From a virus: a stretch of 34,335 bases of DNA. A program made the translations under genes and the position numbers. The DNA is taken from positions 1 to 34,335 of IMG/VR virus record IMGVR_UViG_3300042923_001157; one strand, given 5' to 3'. This document shows positions 23,775 to 30,610 of the stretch, piece after piece; position 1 is the stretch's first letter; every line of letters begins with the position of its first letter. The notes under the pieces were generated by a model that was not told the DNA's origin, did no database searches, and saw only the letters and a list, made by a program, of their open reading frames with translations.

Positions 23775-23791
23775 ATATAATCACCATAATT

Positions 23792-23820
23792 ATTGTATCA
23801 CATTAAAATATATAAAGCAA
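23792..23820 (-). promoter_or_regulatory. Promoter of the unknown gene at 23774
   Basis: On the minus strand TTGCTT (23820-23815), 17 bp, TACAAT (23797-23792). Five of six bases match in the -10 and four in the -35. The ATG follows 18 nt downstream of the -10 with GGTGAT between. Confidence 0.65.
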
Positions 23821-23832
23821 TTTTAATATATA

Positions 23833-23859
23833 AAAAGTAGCCCCTTTAGAACTACTTTT
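23833..23859. terminator. Hairpin terminator after the late regulator
   Basis: AAAAGTAG (23833-23840) pairs with CTACTTTT (23852-23859) around an 11-nt loop. It closes the long early minus-strand operon and separates it from the promoter at 23792-23820. Confidence 0.7.
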
Positions 23860-23949
23860 ATACATATATTATTTGATAGATTGCTATAAAAACAATTCTA
23901 CTTATACTAATTATAACACATTTATATTCAGTGTCAATACAATGTTTTT

Positions 23950-24519
23950 TCAGTCAAATTTCAATGCATCAATTCCAAATATTAATATTGCTAATTCTTG
24001 TGTTGCTATTTTCTTTGTTGAACTTACTGTTCCTGTTGATATATATAATATTTCAGCTACTTCCTGAGCTGTATAATTTAGCCCATCTTCTTTTTTCTCT
24101 ATATATAAATATTTTAGTATGTCATGTCGTCTTTCTATATCTTCCCTTCCGCTCATTTGACATTTATATTTATATAATTTTAGGCAATCATCTATGTGAT
24201 TTATCATTATTTTAGTTCTTTTTTTGGTCCTTAGAATAGATTCAATAAAACCACTTTCATAATCATCTATAGCATTGTCTCGTAATTCTCTCAATTCATC
24301 CGCAGTGTAGTCTAATCCATCGTATTTTGCATCTGAAACACTATCTTTAAAGTTATTATAATTCTTTAGTAATAAATATGTATTATGTAATCTCTTATCG
24401 GATTTGTTTTTATCTTCGTTTCTAATAAATTTTACTGCCTTTTCTACTGCTTCATTTATTAATGCTTGAAGCATTGCTTGACTTTCACTTGTTATATTAT
24501 TTATTGTATTTATACTCAT
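23950..24519 (-). CDS. ArpU/RinA-type late transcription regulator
   Basis: A 189-residue helical protein. The C-terminal 50 residues (GLNYTAQEVAEILYISTGTV, SSTKKIATQELA) form a sigma-70 region 4-like HTH, and the remainder is charged helix (DDCLKLYKYKCQMSGREDIE). Size, position as last early gene before the late region, and HTH match ArpU/RinA-family activators that switch on packaging and lysis genes. Start at 24519 because GGGGGTAG lies 4 nt upstream; the extension to 24561 lacks a Shine-Dalgarno. Confidence 0.75.
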   Translation of the reverse strand: MSINTINNITSESQAMLQALINEAVEKAVKFIRNEDKNKSDKRLHNTYLLLKNYNNFKDSVSDAKYDGLDYTADELRELRDNAIDDYESGFIESILRTKKRTKIMINHIDDCLKLYKYKCQMSGREDIERRHDILKYLYIEKKEDGLNYTAQEVAEILYISTGTVSSTKKIATQELAILIFGIDALKFD

Positions 24520-24539
24520 ACAACTACCCCCTATAAAAT

Positions 24540-24758
24540 TTATGATTGTCCTACAATCCATACTATTAACTCTAAAAATTTATACCCAATATTTGAAAAA
24601 ATATTTATAATCCAAATAATTGGTCCTAATGCAGCGATTATACATATGATTATTAGTAAAATATTTTTTTTCCATTTATTCATTCTATCTATAAATTTTA
24701 AAATTTTAGTTATAAGATTGCATATTTTTAAAGTTATATTTACAATTATATCCCTCAT
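24540..24758 (-). CDS. Small membrane protein
   Basis: A 72-residue protein with a basic amphipathic N-terminus (LKFIDRMNKWKKN) and a long hydrophobic run (ILLIIICIIAALGPIIWIIN, then LELIVWIVG), likely two membrane helices. It overlaps the preceding gene by ATGA. Function unknown. Confidence 0.55.
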   Translation of the reverse strand: MRDIIVNITLKICNLITKILKFIDRMNKWKKNILLIIICIIAALGPIIWIINIFSNIGYKFLELIVWIVGQS

Positions 24759-25036
24759 CCCTCTTCTACCTCCCCAAATAACTCTATATATTTATTTGGA
24801 TCTAATTGCGATATTGTTTTTTTAACCTCAAATAGTGATACTTCCTCTATCATATTTTTATCTGTATTATGCAATATATAATTACCCTTTTTAGTTTTTA
24901 AATATTGAACATTATTCCAATCATTGATATAACTATTACTATTGAAAAAACTTTTGTACGGATAATTTATTCTAAATTCATATACAACCTCACATTTTTC
25001 TGTATCATATAGTTTATTATTTATTATTGCTTTCAT
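24755..25036 (-). CDS. Small hypothetical phage protein
   Basis: A 93-residue protein starting KAIINNKLYDTEKCEVVYEF, with GNYILHNTD in the middle and an acidic tail. This MKAIINNKLYDT-type beginning is common among small proteins of clostridial phages, but no function is established. AAAGGAAGG precedes the start; the 3' end is coupled to the membrane protein gene. Confidence 0.65.
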   Translation of the reverse strand: MKAIINNKLYDTEKCEVVYEFRINYPYKSFFNSNSYINDWNNVQYLKTKKGNYILHNTDKNMIEEVSLFEVKKTISQLDPNKYIELFGEVEEG

Positions 25037-25266
25037 ATTAAAACCTTCTTTCCTAACATGCTAAGCTGTTTCTTACGTATCCTCTTGGATTTTGTTCGAT
25101 TATAAATCATCATATGTTTGCTATATAACATGTTAATTAGTGGTATATATTGTTTTGCTATAAAAATCAATTCTTCAATAAGTTTTTTTGCTGCTTCATA
25201 TATTTTATTAAATGCTTCTGCCATTGCTTGTATTGCGTCCCTTTGTTCTTGTGTTAGTTCATTCAT
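25033..25266 (-). CDS. Small hypothetical protein, helical
   Basis: A 77-residue protein (NELTQEQRDAIQAMAEAFNK, AKKLIEELIFIAKQYIPLIN) of amphipathic helices ending in a basic tail (RTKSKRIRKKQ). Start at 25266 since AAGGAGG is 8 nt upstream; an in-frame ATG at 25344 with AAGGTGGG upstream would add 26 residues. Function unknown. Confidence 0.6.
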   Translation of the reverse strand: MNELTQEQRDAIQAMAEAFNKIYEAAKKLIEELIFIAKQYIPLINMLYSKHMMIYNRTKSKRIRKKQLSMLGKKVLI

Positions 25267-25366
25267 ATATTTATCCTCCTTAATTTTCGGACATATAATA
25301 TACTGGTGTATGTTTAAATGTTTTAAATTCCATACTATTATCATATTACTTGTCCCACCTTCCTTA

Positions 25367-25537
25367 TTATTTTAAACTATTCCAATACTTTAATATTGCA
25401 TCTTCTATCCATTTTAGCAATTCTTTCTCACTGCAGTATCCAAAATTTAATTTTTCTATATGTTTTGCTTTCTTTAAAATGTATTTAATAGAATGTCCTT
25501 GCCTAAACATATCAATTATTTGTTTTTCTGTCATCAT
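25367..25537 (-). CDS. 56-residue helical protein, paralogue of 28019-28186
   Basis: Open from ATG ATG at 25537/25534 to TAA at 25369-25367: TEKQIIDMFRQGHSIKYILK, then KAKHIEKLNFGYCSEKELLK and IEDAILKYW. Lys-rich, three-helix look. It aligns along its whole length with the 55-residue protein at 28019-28186 (IIxxFxxGxSxKxIxxK, then IL-x-x-W near the end). The II-x-x-F-x-x-G-x-S-x-K-x-I start resembles the first helix-turn-helix of small DNA-binding proteins. Weak Shine-Dalgarno (AGTGATG). Confidence 0.6.
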   Translation of the reverse strand: MMTEKQIIDMFRQGHSIKYILKKAKHIEKLNFGYCSEKELLKWIEDAILKYWNSLK

Positions 25538-25580
25538 ATTATAAACATCACTAATTATAGTATTGTGTTTATAGACTATT

Positions 25581-25859
25581 TTATTCCTTTACTTTATTTT
25601 CAAAGTATTGTTTTATTTCTATTATTGTATCTGCTTTAATATGGTTTTGTTTATTTGAAAATAATATATATTCTGCCATTAGTTCTATTACTTTATAGTC
25701 AAAATTAATCTTCTCATTAAAATATTTTAATCTTACTTGTAATGTTTTATTTTCTTTTTTTAATTTCTTATTTTCTGCAATAATATTAGGATTTATTCCT
25801 AGTTCCCTTAATTTTTCTCTATTATATTTTAATGCACTAAATTGTATTTCCTTAGACAT
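25581..25859 (-). CDS. Coiled-coil small protein
   Basis: A 92-residue protein: SKEIQFSALKYNREKLRELG, then a short coiled coil (AENKKLKKENKTLQVRLKYF) and a helical tail. Start at 25859 with AGGAGGT 8 nt upstream. No known family; the coiled coil implies oligomerisation. Confidence 0.6.
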   Translation of the reverse strand: MSKEIQFSALKYNREKLRELGINPNIIAENKKLKKENKTLQVRLKYFNEKINFDYKVIELMAEYILFSNKQNHIKADTIIEIKQYFENKVKE

Positions 25860-25872
25860 AAGCTTGTACCTC

Positions 25873-25983
25873 CTAATCATGTTTTTTTAATTCATCTATA
25901 ACAGCCTTTATAATTATTACTGTTATCAAAATTATTATTACTATTCCAGATCCTAATAATGTATTTAAAAATAAATTTAACAT
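25873..25983 (-). CDS. 36-residue membrane peptide
   Basis: ATG at 25983 follows AAAGGAGAG; the peptide is one hydrophobic helix (LLGSGIVIIILITVIIIKAV) with a charged end (DELKKHD), stop TAG at 25875-25873 inside the Shine-Dalgarno region of the next gene. Small single-span membrane peptides are frequent in phage early regions; function unknown. Confidence 0.6.
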   Translation of the reverse strand: MLNLFLNTLLGSGIVIIILITVIIIKAVIDELKKHD

Positions 25984-25999
25984 TTTAATCTCTCCTTTT

Positions 26000-26200
26000 T
26001 TATATAACACTAATTATTTTGTAATGCTCTTTATTGTTTACTTTACCATATACTACTGGTATATTATTTATTTCAAATCTATCTTTTTTAAACTCATTTT
26101 CATCCAGTTTTATAAATATTCGATTCATATGATAACCTGTTTTTTTAATTATCTTTAAATCATTATTTATTTTATTTATAATTTGTTTTATTTCTCTCAT
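26000..26200 (-). CDS. Small basic hypothetical protein
   Basis: A 66-residue protein (REIKQIINKINNDLKIIKKT, MNRIFIKLDENEFKKDRF) with a helical N-terminus and beta-rich C-terminus. AAGGAG overlaps the end of the upstream gene. No family recognised. Confidence 0.55.
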   Translation of the reverse strand: MREIKQIINKINNDLKIIKKTGYHMNRIFIKLDENEFKKDRFEINNIPVVYGKVNNKEHYKIISVI

Positions 26201-26201
26201 A

Positions 26202-26609
26202 TTAATCTATCTCCTTACTCATATCAAAGCGACTTAATAATAACTCAATGTATAATTTTCTAGTAAGTGCATTACCATATAATCCCTTTGAATCTGGATT
26301 ATTTAAATCAACTTCTTTTAGTATTTTTTCATTTTCTTCATAATCTGCTTTTAGTTTCTCTCTTATCTCGTTTATTTTATTTTGACCTCTTTCATATGCC
26401 TCTTCTATAACTTTGTGAGATACTTTTAAAACCTCTAATTCCGACTGTAAATCTAATACTTTATCTTTTACTGCTTTATAATCTGTTAATACTATATCTA
26501 GTGCTCGTATATCTTTTTTTTCTGGATTTTTTTCAGCTTCTTGAATTTTGTTATTAAATAAATAATTTTTCAAATCCTCTAATCTTTCAACTGCTTCTGC
26601 TTTATCCAT
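26202..26609 (-). CDS. Coiled-coil hypothetical protein
   Basis: A 135-residue acidic protein dominated by a coiled coil from about residue 45 to 95 (VKDKVLDLQSELEVLKVSHK, GQNKINEIREKLKADYEE), followed by a short helical end (ALTRKLYIELLLSRFDM). No enzymatic motif. Cotranscribed between the membrane protein at 26611 and the gene at 26000. Confidence 0.6.
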   Translation of the reverse strand: MDKAEAVERLEDLKNYLFNNKIQEAEKNPEKKDIRALDIVLTDYKAVKDKVLDLQSELEVLKVSHKVIEEAYERGQNKINEIREKLKADYEENEKILKEVDLNNPDSKGLYGNALTRKLYIELLLSRFDMSKEID

Positions 26610-26610
26610 A

Positions 26611-26991
26611 CTAGTTGTCCTCAGTGATTTCTTTTATAGAATTAATGTTTTTATACATACTAAAGAAATGATTTCTATATCCTGTTGAAGTTATTTCATA
26701 AGTTTTTCCAACTTGTAATCTTGCATATAGATCGCTAGAATTAAATTTACCTATAAACATAAGATCTGATATTTCATACACACCTTTTTCTGTTGAAATC
26801 AAATAAGTACTATTCTTACTATAATTTTTTATCCATTTTTCTTGTACTGTTACTGTAGTGGATTCTTTATTTTGGTAACCAATGTTACCTAACCAAATTA
26901 AACCTCCAATAAGTCCTCCTACTATAAGTATTACTAATATAATCAGTCCCATAATACCTAACATATCCCAATCAATATAACCTTTTTTCAT
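26611..26991 (-). CDS. Membrane-anchored protein with small beta domain
   Basis: A 126-residue protein: N-terminal membrane helix (IMGLIILVILIVGGLIGGLI) then a soluble region (VTVQEKWIKNYSKNSTYLIS, VGKTYEITSTGYRNHFF) that looks like a small OB- or SH3-like barrel, similar in plan to the short DUF proteins with T-x-x-V-x-x-K-W starts found in many prophages. ATG overlaps the upstream stop (ATGA). Confidence 0.6.
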   Translation of the reverse strand: MKKGYIDWDMLGIMGLIILVILIVGGLIGGLIWLGNIGYQNKESTTVTVQEKWIKNYSKNSTYLISTEKGVYEISDLMFIGKFNSSDLYARLQVGKTYEITSTGYRNHFFSMYKNINSIKEITEDN

Positions 26992-27164
26992 ATTAATTTA
27001 CCCCCTGATTTTATATATTTTGTTTTTTCTTTTAGTTGCCCCTTTTTATCAAAATAATGTATGTTTATATAATCTATACCACTTAAATTAAGCCTTATTG
27101 TTATACCGACAACTAACTTTATATTCTCATCTTTTAATTGTTCTATTATTTTTTCTGGATCCAT
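26988..27164 (-). CDS. 58-residue hypothetical protein
   Basis: ATG at 27164 after a strong AGGAGG, reading DPEKIIEQLKDENIKLVVGI, then RLNLSGIDYINIHYFDKKGQ to TGA at 26990-26988, overlapping the next ATG by 4 nt. Helix followed by beta hairpin; function unknown. Confidence 0.65.
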   Translation of the reverse strand: MDPEKIIEQLKDENIKLVVGITIRLNLSGIDYINIHYFDKKGQLKEKTKYIKSGGKLI

Positions 27165-27169
27165 TAATT

Positions 27170-27266
27170 TTACCTCCTATTTCTAACCAATAAACTAACC
27201 ATAACACTATATTCTGGAAAGTTTTTCTTTAATGATTTTTTATATCCTAAATTCGTTTGTTTTCAT
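27170..27266 (-). pseudogene. Tiny ORF with a frame break
   Basis: The frame ending at TAA 27172-27170 reads GYKKSLKKNFPEYSVMVSLL and VRNRR, peptide-like, but has no start of its own. ATG at 27266 (MKTNE) is in another frame; deleting one base from the TTT at about 27251 joins them into a 31-residue peptide whose end overlaps the Shine-Dalgarno of the gene at 27164. No ribosome binding site precedes the ATG, so it may also be a remnant. Confidence 0.3.
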
Positions 27267-27308
27267 TGACTTAGACAACTCTTTTTTGTTATGTTTTTTT
27301 ATAAAAAC

Positions 27309-27992
27309 TTAACAACTTTTCCTTTTACGTTGTTTTTTAGGTCCTAAATAAGAAGACTCTCGCTCTGTCTCCGCATCGTCTTTATCCCACATTACATATA
27401 ACATTGTAATAACAGGATGATCATGATTGTACATTTTCATTAGTGTCATTATGTTTTTTCCTTCTTTGATATACATATATCCAAAGGTTTTTCTCAAGCT
27501 ATGTACACCAAATCTAAAATCGATACCACAAGCTGCAGCTACTTTTAAACATATATTTCTCGCACTTTGTCTTGTCATTGGATATATAATTACTCTAGTT
27601 ACACCTTTGTATGTATCTTTTTTCTTTTGTCCCATGAATAAATAGCTGTTATCTTTAAGTTTATATTTTTCAATGTATTCTAATATCTGGTCATGAAGCT
27701 CTTTATTCATTCTAAAATTTTGCATTTTCCCTGTCTTGTTTTCTTTTATTGAAACGTATCCTTTAATGAGATCTGTGACTCTTAACTGAAGTAAATCCTC
27801 TGCTCTAAAAGCTGTATTTACTCCTATTAAGAAAAACAAATAATTTCTATGTGCCTGATATTCTTTAATTTCAGTCTTAGCTTCATCTATCTGTATTTTT
27901 AGATAATCAAATACTCTATCTAACATCTTAGGATCTTTTATAGGAAAGGTCATTTTTTGTCCACCAAATGTTTTAATTCTTCTTATACCCAT
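27309..27992 (-). CDS. Tyrosine recombinase, catalytic domain only
   Basis: A 227-residue protein with all active-site residues: R63 in AFRAEDLLQL, K89 region in ENKTGK, H164 and R167 in GVHSLRKTF, H190/H192 in MYNHDHP and Y199 in TMLYVMW. It lacks the N-terminal SAM-like arm-binding domains of phage integrases, which are about 150 residues longer. Since a serine recombinase lies next to attR, this protein is probably not the integrase; small recombinases of this kind sit in the replication/regulation region of many clostridial phages. Role may be dimer resolution or control, unproven. GAGGTGAT precedes the start. Confidence 0.85.
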   Translation of the reverse strand: MGIRRIKTFGGQKMTFPIKDPKMLDRVFDYLKIQIDEAKTEIKEYQAHRNYLFFLIGVNTAFRAEDLLQLRVTDLIKGYVSIKENKTGKMQNFRMNKELHDQILEYIEKYKLKDNSYLFMGQKKKDTYKGVTRVIIYPMTRQSARNICLKVAAACGIDFRFGVHSLRKTFGYMYIKEGKNIMTLMKMYNHDHPVITMLYVMWDKDDAETERESSYLGPKKQRKRKSC

Positions 27993-28018
27993 TAAATATC
28001 ACCTCACTTATATAACCT

Positions 28019-28186
28019 TTAATCTGCATTTCTCCACCAAATACTAAGTATCATTTCAACATATGATTGAGCATCGTTTTTAGTAAACTTATTATTTTTA
28101 ACTTTTTCAGCCAAGAAAACTTTTTCAATAATGAATTTCACACTACACCCACTTAAAAATAGTTTTATAATATCATTCCTATTCAT
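28019..28186 (-). CDS. 55-residue helical protein, paralogue of 25367-25537
   Basis: ATG at 28186 after GGAGGATAAAA, stop TAA at 28021-28019. Reads NRNDIIKLFLSGCSVKFIIE, then KVFLAEKVKNNKFTKNDAQS and VEMILSIWWRNAD. Same length and spacing of conserved positions as the protein at 25367-25537. The first gene below the replisome organizer to use a strong Shine-Dalgarno apart from the gene at 28179. Possibly a small DNA-binding or partner protein; unknown. Confidence 0.65.
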   Translation of the reverse strand: MNRNDIIKLFLSGCSVKFIIEKVFLAEKVKNNKFTKNDAQSYVEMILSIWWRNAD

Positions 28187-28274
28187 TTTTATCCTCCAAC
28201 TTTATAGTAGTAGGAATTCCTTTTCTATCACATATATTTTTTACGAATATTTTTAATCTTTCTATATAACTCAC
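28179..28274 (-). CDS. 31-residue small protein
   Basis: GTG at 28274 preceded by AAAGGGGGATTAGA, reading SYIERLKIFVKNICDRKGIP and TTIKLEDKNE to TAG at 28181-28179; it overlaps the start of the next gene by 8 nt, whose Shine-Dalgarno it contains. Basic helix then short strand. Function unknown. Confidence 0.5.
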   Translation of the reverse strand: MSYIERLKIFVKNICDRKGIPTTIKLEDKNE

Positions 28275-28275
28275 T

Positions 28276-28692
28276 CTAATCCCCCTTTACAATAAACTCA
28301 TTTATTAGTGCAGTTTTAAAATATGGAACTATATTATCGTTTTCATATTTAACAACCTGTCCAAACACTTTTTCTAAAATTATTAAATCTACTTTACTAA
28401 TTATTTCATTCTGATTTAAGTCAACTAGTTCTTTTATAGCAGATTGATATAATTTTATTTGATTTAATAATTCATTAGGTAAGATTACATTTGGAGAAAT
28501 ATATATTCCTTTATCGATAAAAATTTTATTGTATTTATTTGTTTGATTTTGCACAAGTGATATTTTTTCTATTTGAGTATATATATTATTAATATCTATC
28601 TGTCTATCTTCTATCTCTAGTTCTAGTTCTATCTCTGATTCTAGATTTGGTGGACAAATGTCCCCTTTTTCTCCGTTGATAGTCGTTTTCAT
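28276..28692 (-). CDS. Replisome organizer, C-terminal part (in shifted frame)
   Basis: A 138-codon frame whose first residues (after KTTINGEKGDICPP) read LESEIELELEIEDRQIDINN, the Glu/Ile/Leu linker usually found in the middle of phage replisome organizers. The 89-nt overlap with the N-terminal frame reads there as Arg/Thr/Asp nonsense (KSRIRDRTRTRDRR), so this is the real frame. The rest is helical (LPNELLNQIKLYQSAIKELV). No Shine-Dalgarno precedes ATG 28692. Removing one base from AGAAAAAGGGG near 28670 fuses the two into one protein of about 295 residues. Either a one-base insertion, a sequencing error, or a true split gene. Confidence 0.6.
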   Translation of the reverse strand: MKTTINGEKGDICPPNLESEIELELEIEDRQIDINNIYTQIEKISLVQNQTNKYNKIFIDKGIYISPNVILPNELLNQIKLYQSAIKELVDLNQNEIISKVDLIILEKVFGQVVKYENDNIVPYFKTALINEFIVKGD

Positions 28693-29164
28693 TTAGTAAA
28701 TCAATATTTTCCCAGGGTGGACATTTGTCCACCTCTTGTCCTCCGGTTATTTTTTTTTGTAAAAACGATGAATTACCTGCTATTAATCTTTGCTGCTGTT
28801 TTTTTAATGCACCTATGCTTTTACTTCCTATCATATTAATTATTTCAGGTAAAAATATCTCACCATTTGCTAAGATAGTAACTAATCCTATTTTTCTCAA
28901 TAATGCCATCGCAACTGTCACTGTATCTTGATTTTTAGTTCTAGTTAATTCTGCTAGTTTCTCATTATCGTATGGTATTAATATTTGGCCAACTCTTCTT
29001 ATAAGTATTCCATTAGTTTTTAAAGATTTTAAACATAATTTTAAATAAAAATTACTGTATTTTTCTCCATTTGGTTGTTCTTCTAACCAAGCAATTGAAT
29101 CTTCATCATAAAAATCTTCTTTAAGTTGTAACCAGAAAAACTTTTTATCATTATATTTAGTCAT
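28604..29164 (-). CDS. Replisome organizer, N-terminal domain
   Basis: The first 120 residues are the phage replisome organizer N-terminal domain: KKFFWLQLKEDFYDEDSIAW, YSNFYLKLCLKSLKTNGILI, RVGQILIPYDNEKLAELTRT. This winged-helix domain binds the phage origin and recruits the host helicase. The last about 25 residues are out-of-frame relative to the C-terminal half (see 28276-28692). Two matching 18-bp palindromes in the coding region (28649-28666, 28716-28733) mark a likely origin. AGGAGGAG Shine-Dalgarno. Confidence 0.85.
   Translation of the reverse strand: MTKYNDKKFFWLQLKEDFYDEDSIAWLEEQPNGEKYSNFYLKLCLKSLKTNGILIRRVGQILIPYDNEKLAELTRTKNQDTVTVAMALLRKIGLVTILANGEIFLPEIINMIGSKSIGALKKQQQRLIAGNSSFLQKKITGGQEVDKCPPWENIDLLNENDYQRRKRGHLSTKSRIRDRTRTRDRR
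28649..28666. repeat. Second copy of the origin-like palindrome
   Basis: GGTGGACAAATGTCCCCT: an imperfect inverted repeat (GGTGGACA with TGTCCCCT), differing from the copy at 28716 in one arm base and the central pair. Separation between centres is about 67 bp. Confidence 0.6.
28716..28733. repeat. Origin-like palindrome, perfect copy
   Basis: GGTGGACATTTGTCCACC: 8-bp perfect arms around TT. Located inside the replisome organizer gene, where origins of such phages usually lie. It is one of the most GC-rich inverted repeats in the window. Confidence 0.65.
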
Positions 29165-29173
29165 GTACTCCTC

Positions 29174-29929
29174 CTATATTAATTCTCCTTTATAAAATTT
29201 ATTAATAAAGTAAACTTGTCCTCTACCAGTAATTTTAGGTGTCTTACAAATACTTATATGACCATCTGCATGTAATATATCTGTTTCTTTGATTTGGAAC
29301 AAACCTAAATCCATACTTTTTTGTGTAGGCATATTGAAATCTGTTCCACGTCTACTTGTTAAATAACCCTTTTTTCTTAATAAATCAAATAATCGATTTT
29401 GACCTATTTCATAACCGTTTTGTTTTAATATTTTAGCTAATTCACCAACTAATATTGATGTTTTTGATGTGGCTACACTATTCGCAAACAATACCTTAGG
29501 TTCTTGTTCTTTAAGCAATCTATCTCTTTCAGCTATTTTATTTTGTGCCACCATTAAGGCTTTAGATAATAATTCCTCATCGCTTAGTGACTCTTGTCCT
29601 GCTATATATCCACCATTTTGTCTAATACTTGGCAGTACCTCAGAAGTAACCCATCTTTTAAACCTTTTCGCACTAGCTAATTTACTAGATAATATCAAAC
29701 TATATAAACCGCTTTCATTTATTACTGTCATTTGTTGGTAACCTCCAAGGGTGTAACAATTCGTTACTCCCTTATCTTCATCATCTACATGATCAGCAAT
29801 TGCCTTTCTACTATTTTGATAACCTAATATATCAGTAATATCTTTTGCTATAAAAGCAGGTTTATTATTTAAGTCTATTAACCTTAATTTTCCAAATTCT
29901 TCATTTTCATATATTTTTAATTCATCCAT
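29174..29929 (-). CDS. Antirepressor, Bro-N and KilAC domains
   Basis: A 251-residue protein: Bro-N domain at 1-105 (GKLRLIDLNNKPAFIAKDIT, ILGYQNSRKAIADHVDDEDK, ESGLYSLILSSKLASAKRFK, VLPSIRQNGGY) and KilAC (phage antirepressor) domain at 150-250 (VGELAKILKQNGYEIGQNRL, FDLLRKKGYL). Such proteins counteract the lysogenic repressor. Strong GAGGAGG Shine-Dalgarno. Upstream (29930-30002) a possible promoter TTGTAT-17-TATATC is present, which could express it separately. Confidence 0.9.
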   Translation of the reverse strand: MDELKIYENEEFGKLRLIDLNNKPAFIAKDITDILGYQNSRKAIADHVDDEDKGVTNCYTLGGYQQMTVINESGLYSLILSSKLASAKRFKRWVTSEVLPSIRQNGGYIAGQESLSDEELLSKALMVAQNKIAERDRLLKEQEPKVLFANSVATSKTSILVGELAKILKQNGYEIGQNRLFDLLRKKGYLTSRRGTDFNMPTQKSMDLGLFQIKETDILHADGHISICKTPKITGRGQVYFINKFYKGELI

Positions 29930-30002
29930 TTATATCAAACCTCCTCTTGACTTTACATAACTTATATGATATAATAAAATCATAATGTTTATACAAGCTT
30001 TA

Positions 30003-30242
30003 TTATTTAGAAGTATCTTCAGTTTCGACGCTAGTAGATGCTTCTATATTTATATCTTTTTGACATGTTATTTCTTTATCATAAATAAATTCTAAAACTT
30101 TAATCATACTTGTTCTAAGATTTTTATCTTGGCATTTATCGAATATGTTTCTAACTAAATTATGAATTTCTTTGTAATTTTCTTTATGTATTTTTTCAGA
30201 TTCAATAAAATCTTCAGATGTATATTTTTTCTCATTTGGCAT
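30003..30242 (-). CDS. Small acidic hypothetical protein
   Basis: A 79-residue hydrophilic helical protein (PNEKKYTSEDFIESEKIHKE, HNLVRNIFDKCQDKNLRTSM) with a Thr/Glu-rich tail. Start at ATG 30242, with AAGAAGGTGA 5 nt upstream; GTG 30251 is inside it. Between antirepressor and the small membrane gene; function unknown. Confidence 0.6.
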   Translation of the reverse strand: MPNEKKYTSEDFIESEKIHKENYKEIHNLVRNIFDKCQDKNLRTSMIKVLEFIYDKEITCQKDINIEASTSVETEDTSK

Positions 30243-30358
30243 TTCATTCACCTTCTTTCTCTATATTAATTACTGTAATAATACCGGACATTTATTTAAA
30301 AATTTTTATGGATCATCACCCTCCTATATTATATATGTATTAAAATGTAGTACCTGGT

Positions 30359-30451
30359 TTATTTTTTTCTATATTCTTTTAAATCAACTATAATTAATAG
30401 TATAAATGGTGCTAACGAAGCTGCTGCAATTGCTAAAATAATATTTAACAT
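30359..30451 (-). CDS. 30-residue membrane peptide
   Basis: ATG at 30451 after AGAGGTGAGATAG, one hydrophobic helix (LNIILAIAAASLAPFILLII) and a charged tail (DLKEYRKK). It starts 1 nt beyond the stop of the zinc-ribbon-like gene. Resembles the 36-residue peptide at 25873. Function unknown. Confidence 0.55.
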   Translation of the reverse strand: MLNIILAIAAASLAPFILLIIVDLKEYRKK

Positions 30452-30452
30452 T

Positions 30453-30610
30453 CTATCTCACCTCTAGTTGTTTCAAAACTCTTATTGCATCTTGTAAAGC
30501 TTCTATATCATCTCCACAAGTACTACACCAGCCCCCAGCAGTTTTACAATTTCACATTGTTCTTGTCTAACTTTTAACATTAATTCTAACTGCTTTATGG
30601 TTTTTTCCAT
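30453..30610 (-). pseudogene. Small zinc-ribbon-like protein gene with one-base deletion
   Basis: ATG 30610 (AGAGGTGAAATAG upstream) reads EKTIKQLELMLKVRQEQCEI, then runs out of frame at LLGAGVVLVEMI and stops at 30505. One extra A in the AAAA at 30542-30545 would restore KTAGGWCSTCGDDIEALQDA and IRVLKQLEVR to a stop at 30455-30453, right before the next gene's ATG. WCSTCG plus the earlier Cys suggests a metal-binding knuckle. The restored gene fills the gap exactly, which argues that it is the ancestral form. Confidence 0.6.

Noticed and set aside
28590-28640. CRISPR-like or tandem repeat made of TCTAGT/TCTATC units
   Set aside because: Short 6-bp repeats that encode the Glu/Ile-rich linker of the replisome organizer; no spacers. 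No CRISPR array or tRNA gene was seen anywhere in the window.
30252-30358. Possible short peptides after a GGAGGGTGATG sequence
   Set aside because: The frames end after 6 to 15 codons and the spacing to the next ATG is too long; nothing supports a gene here, though a lost small ORF is possible.
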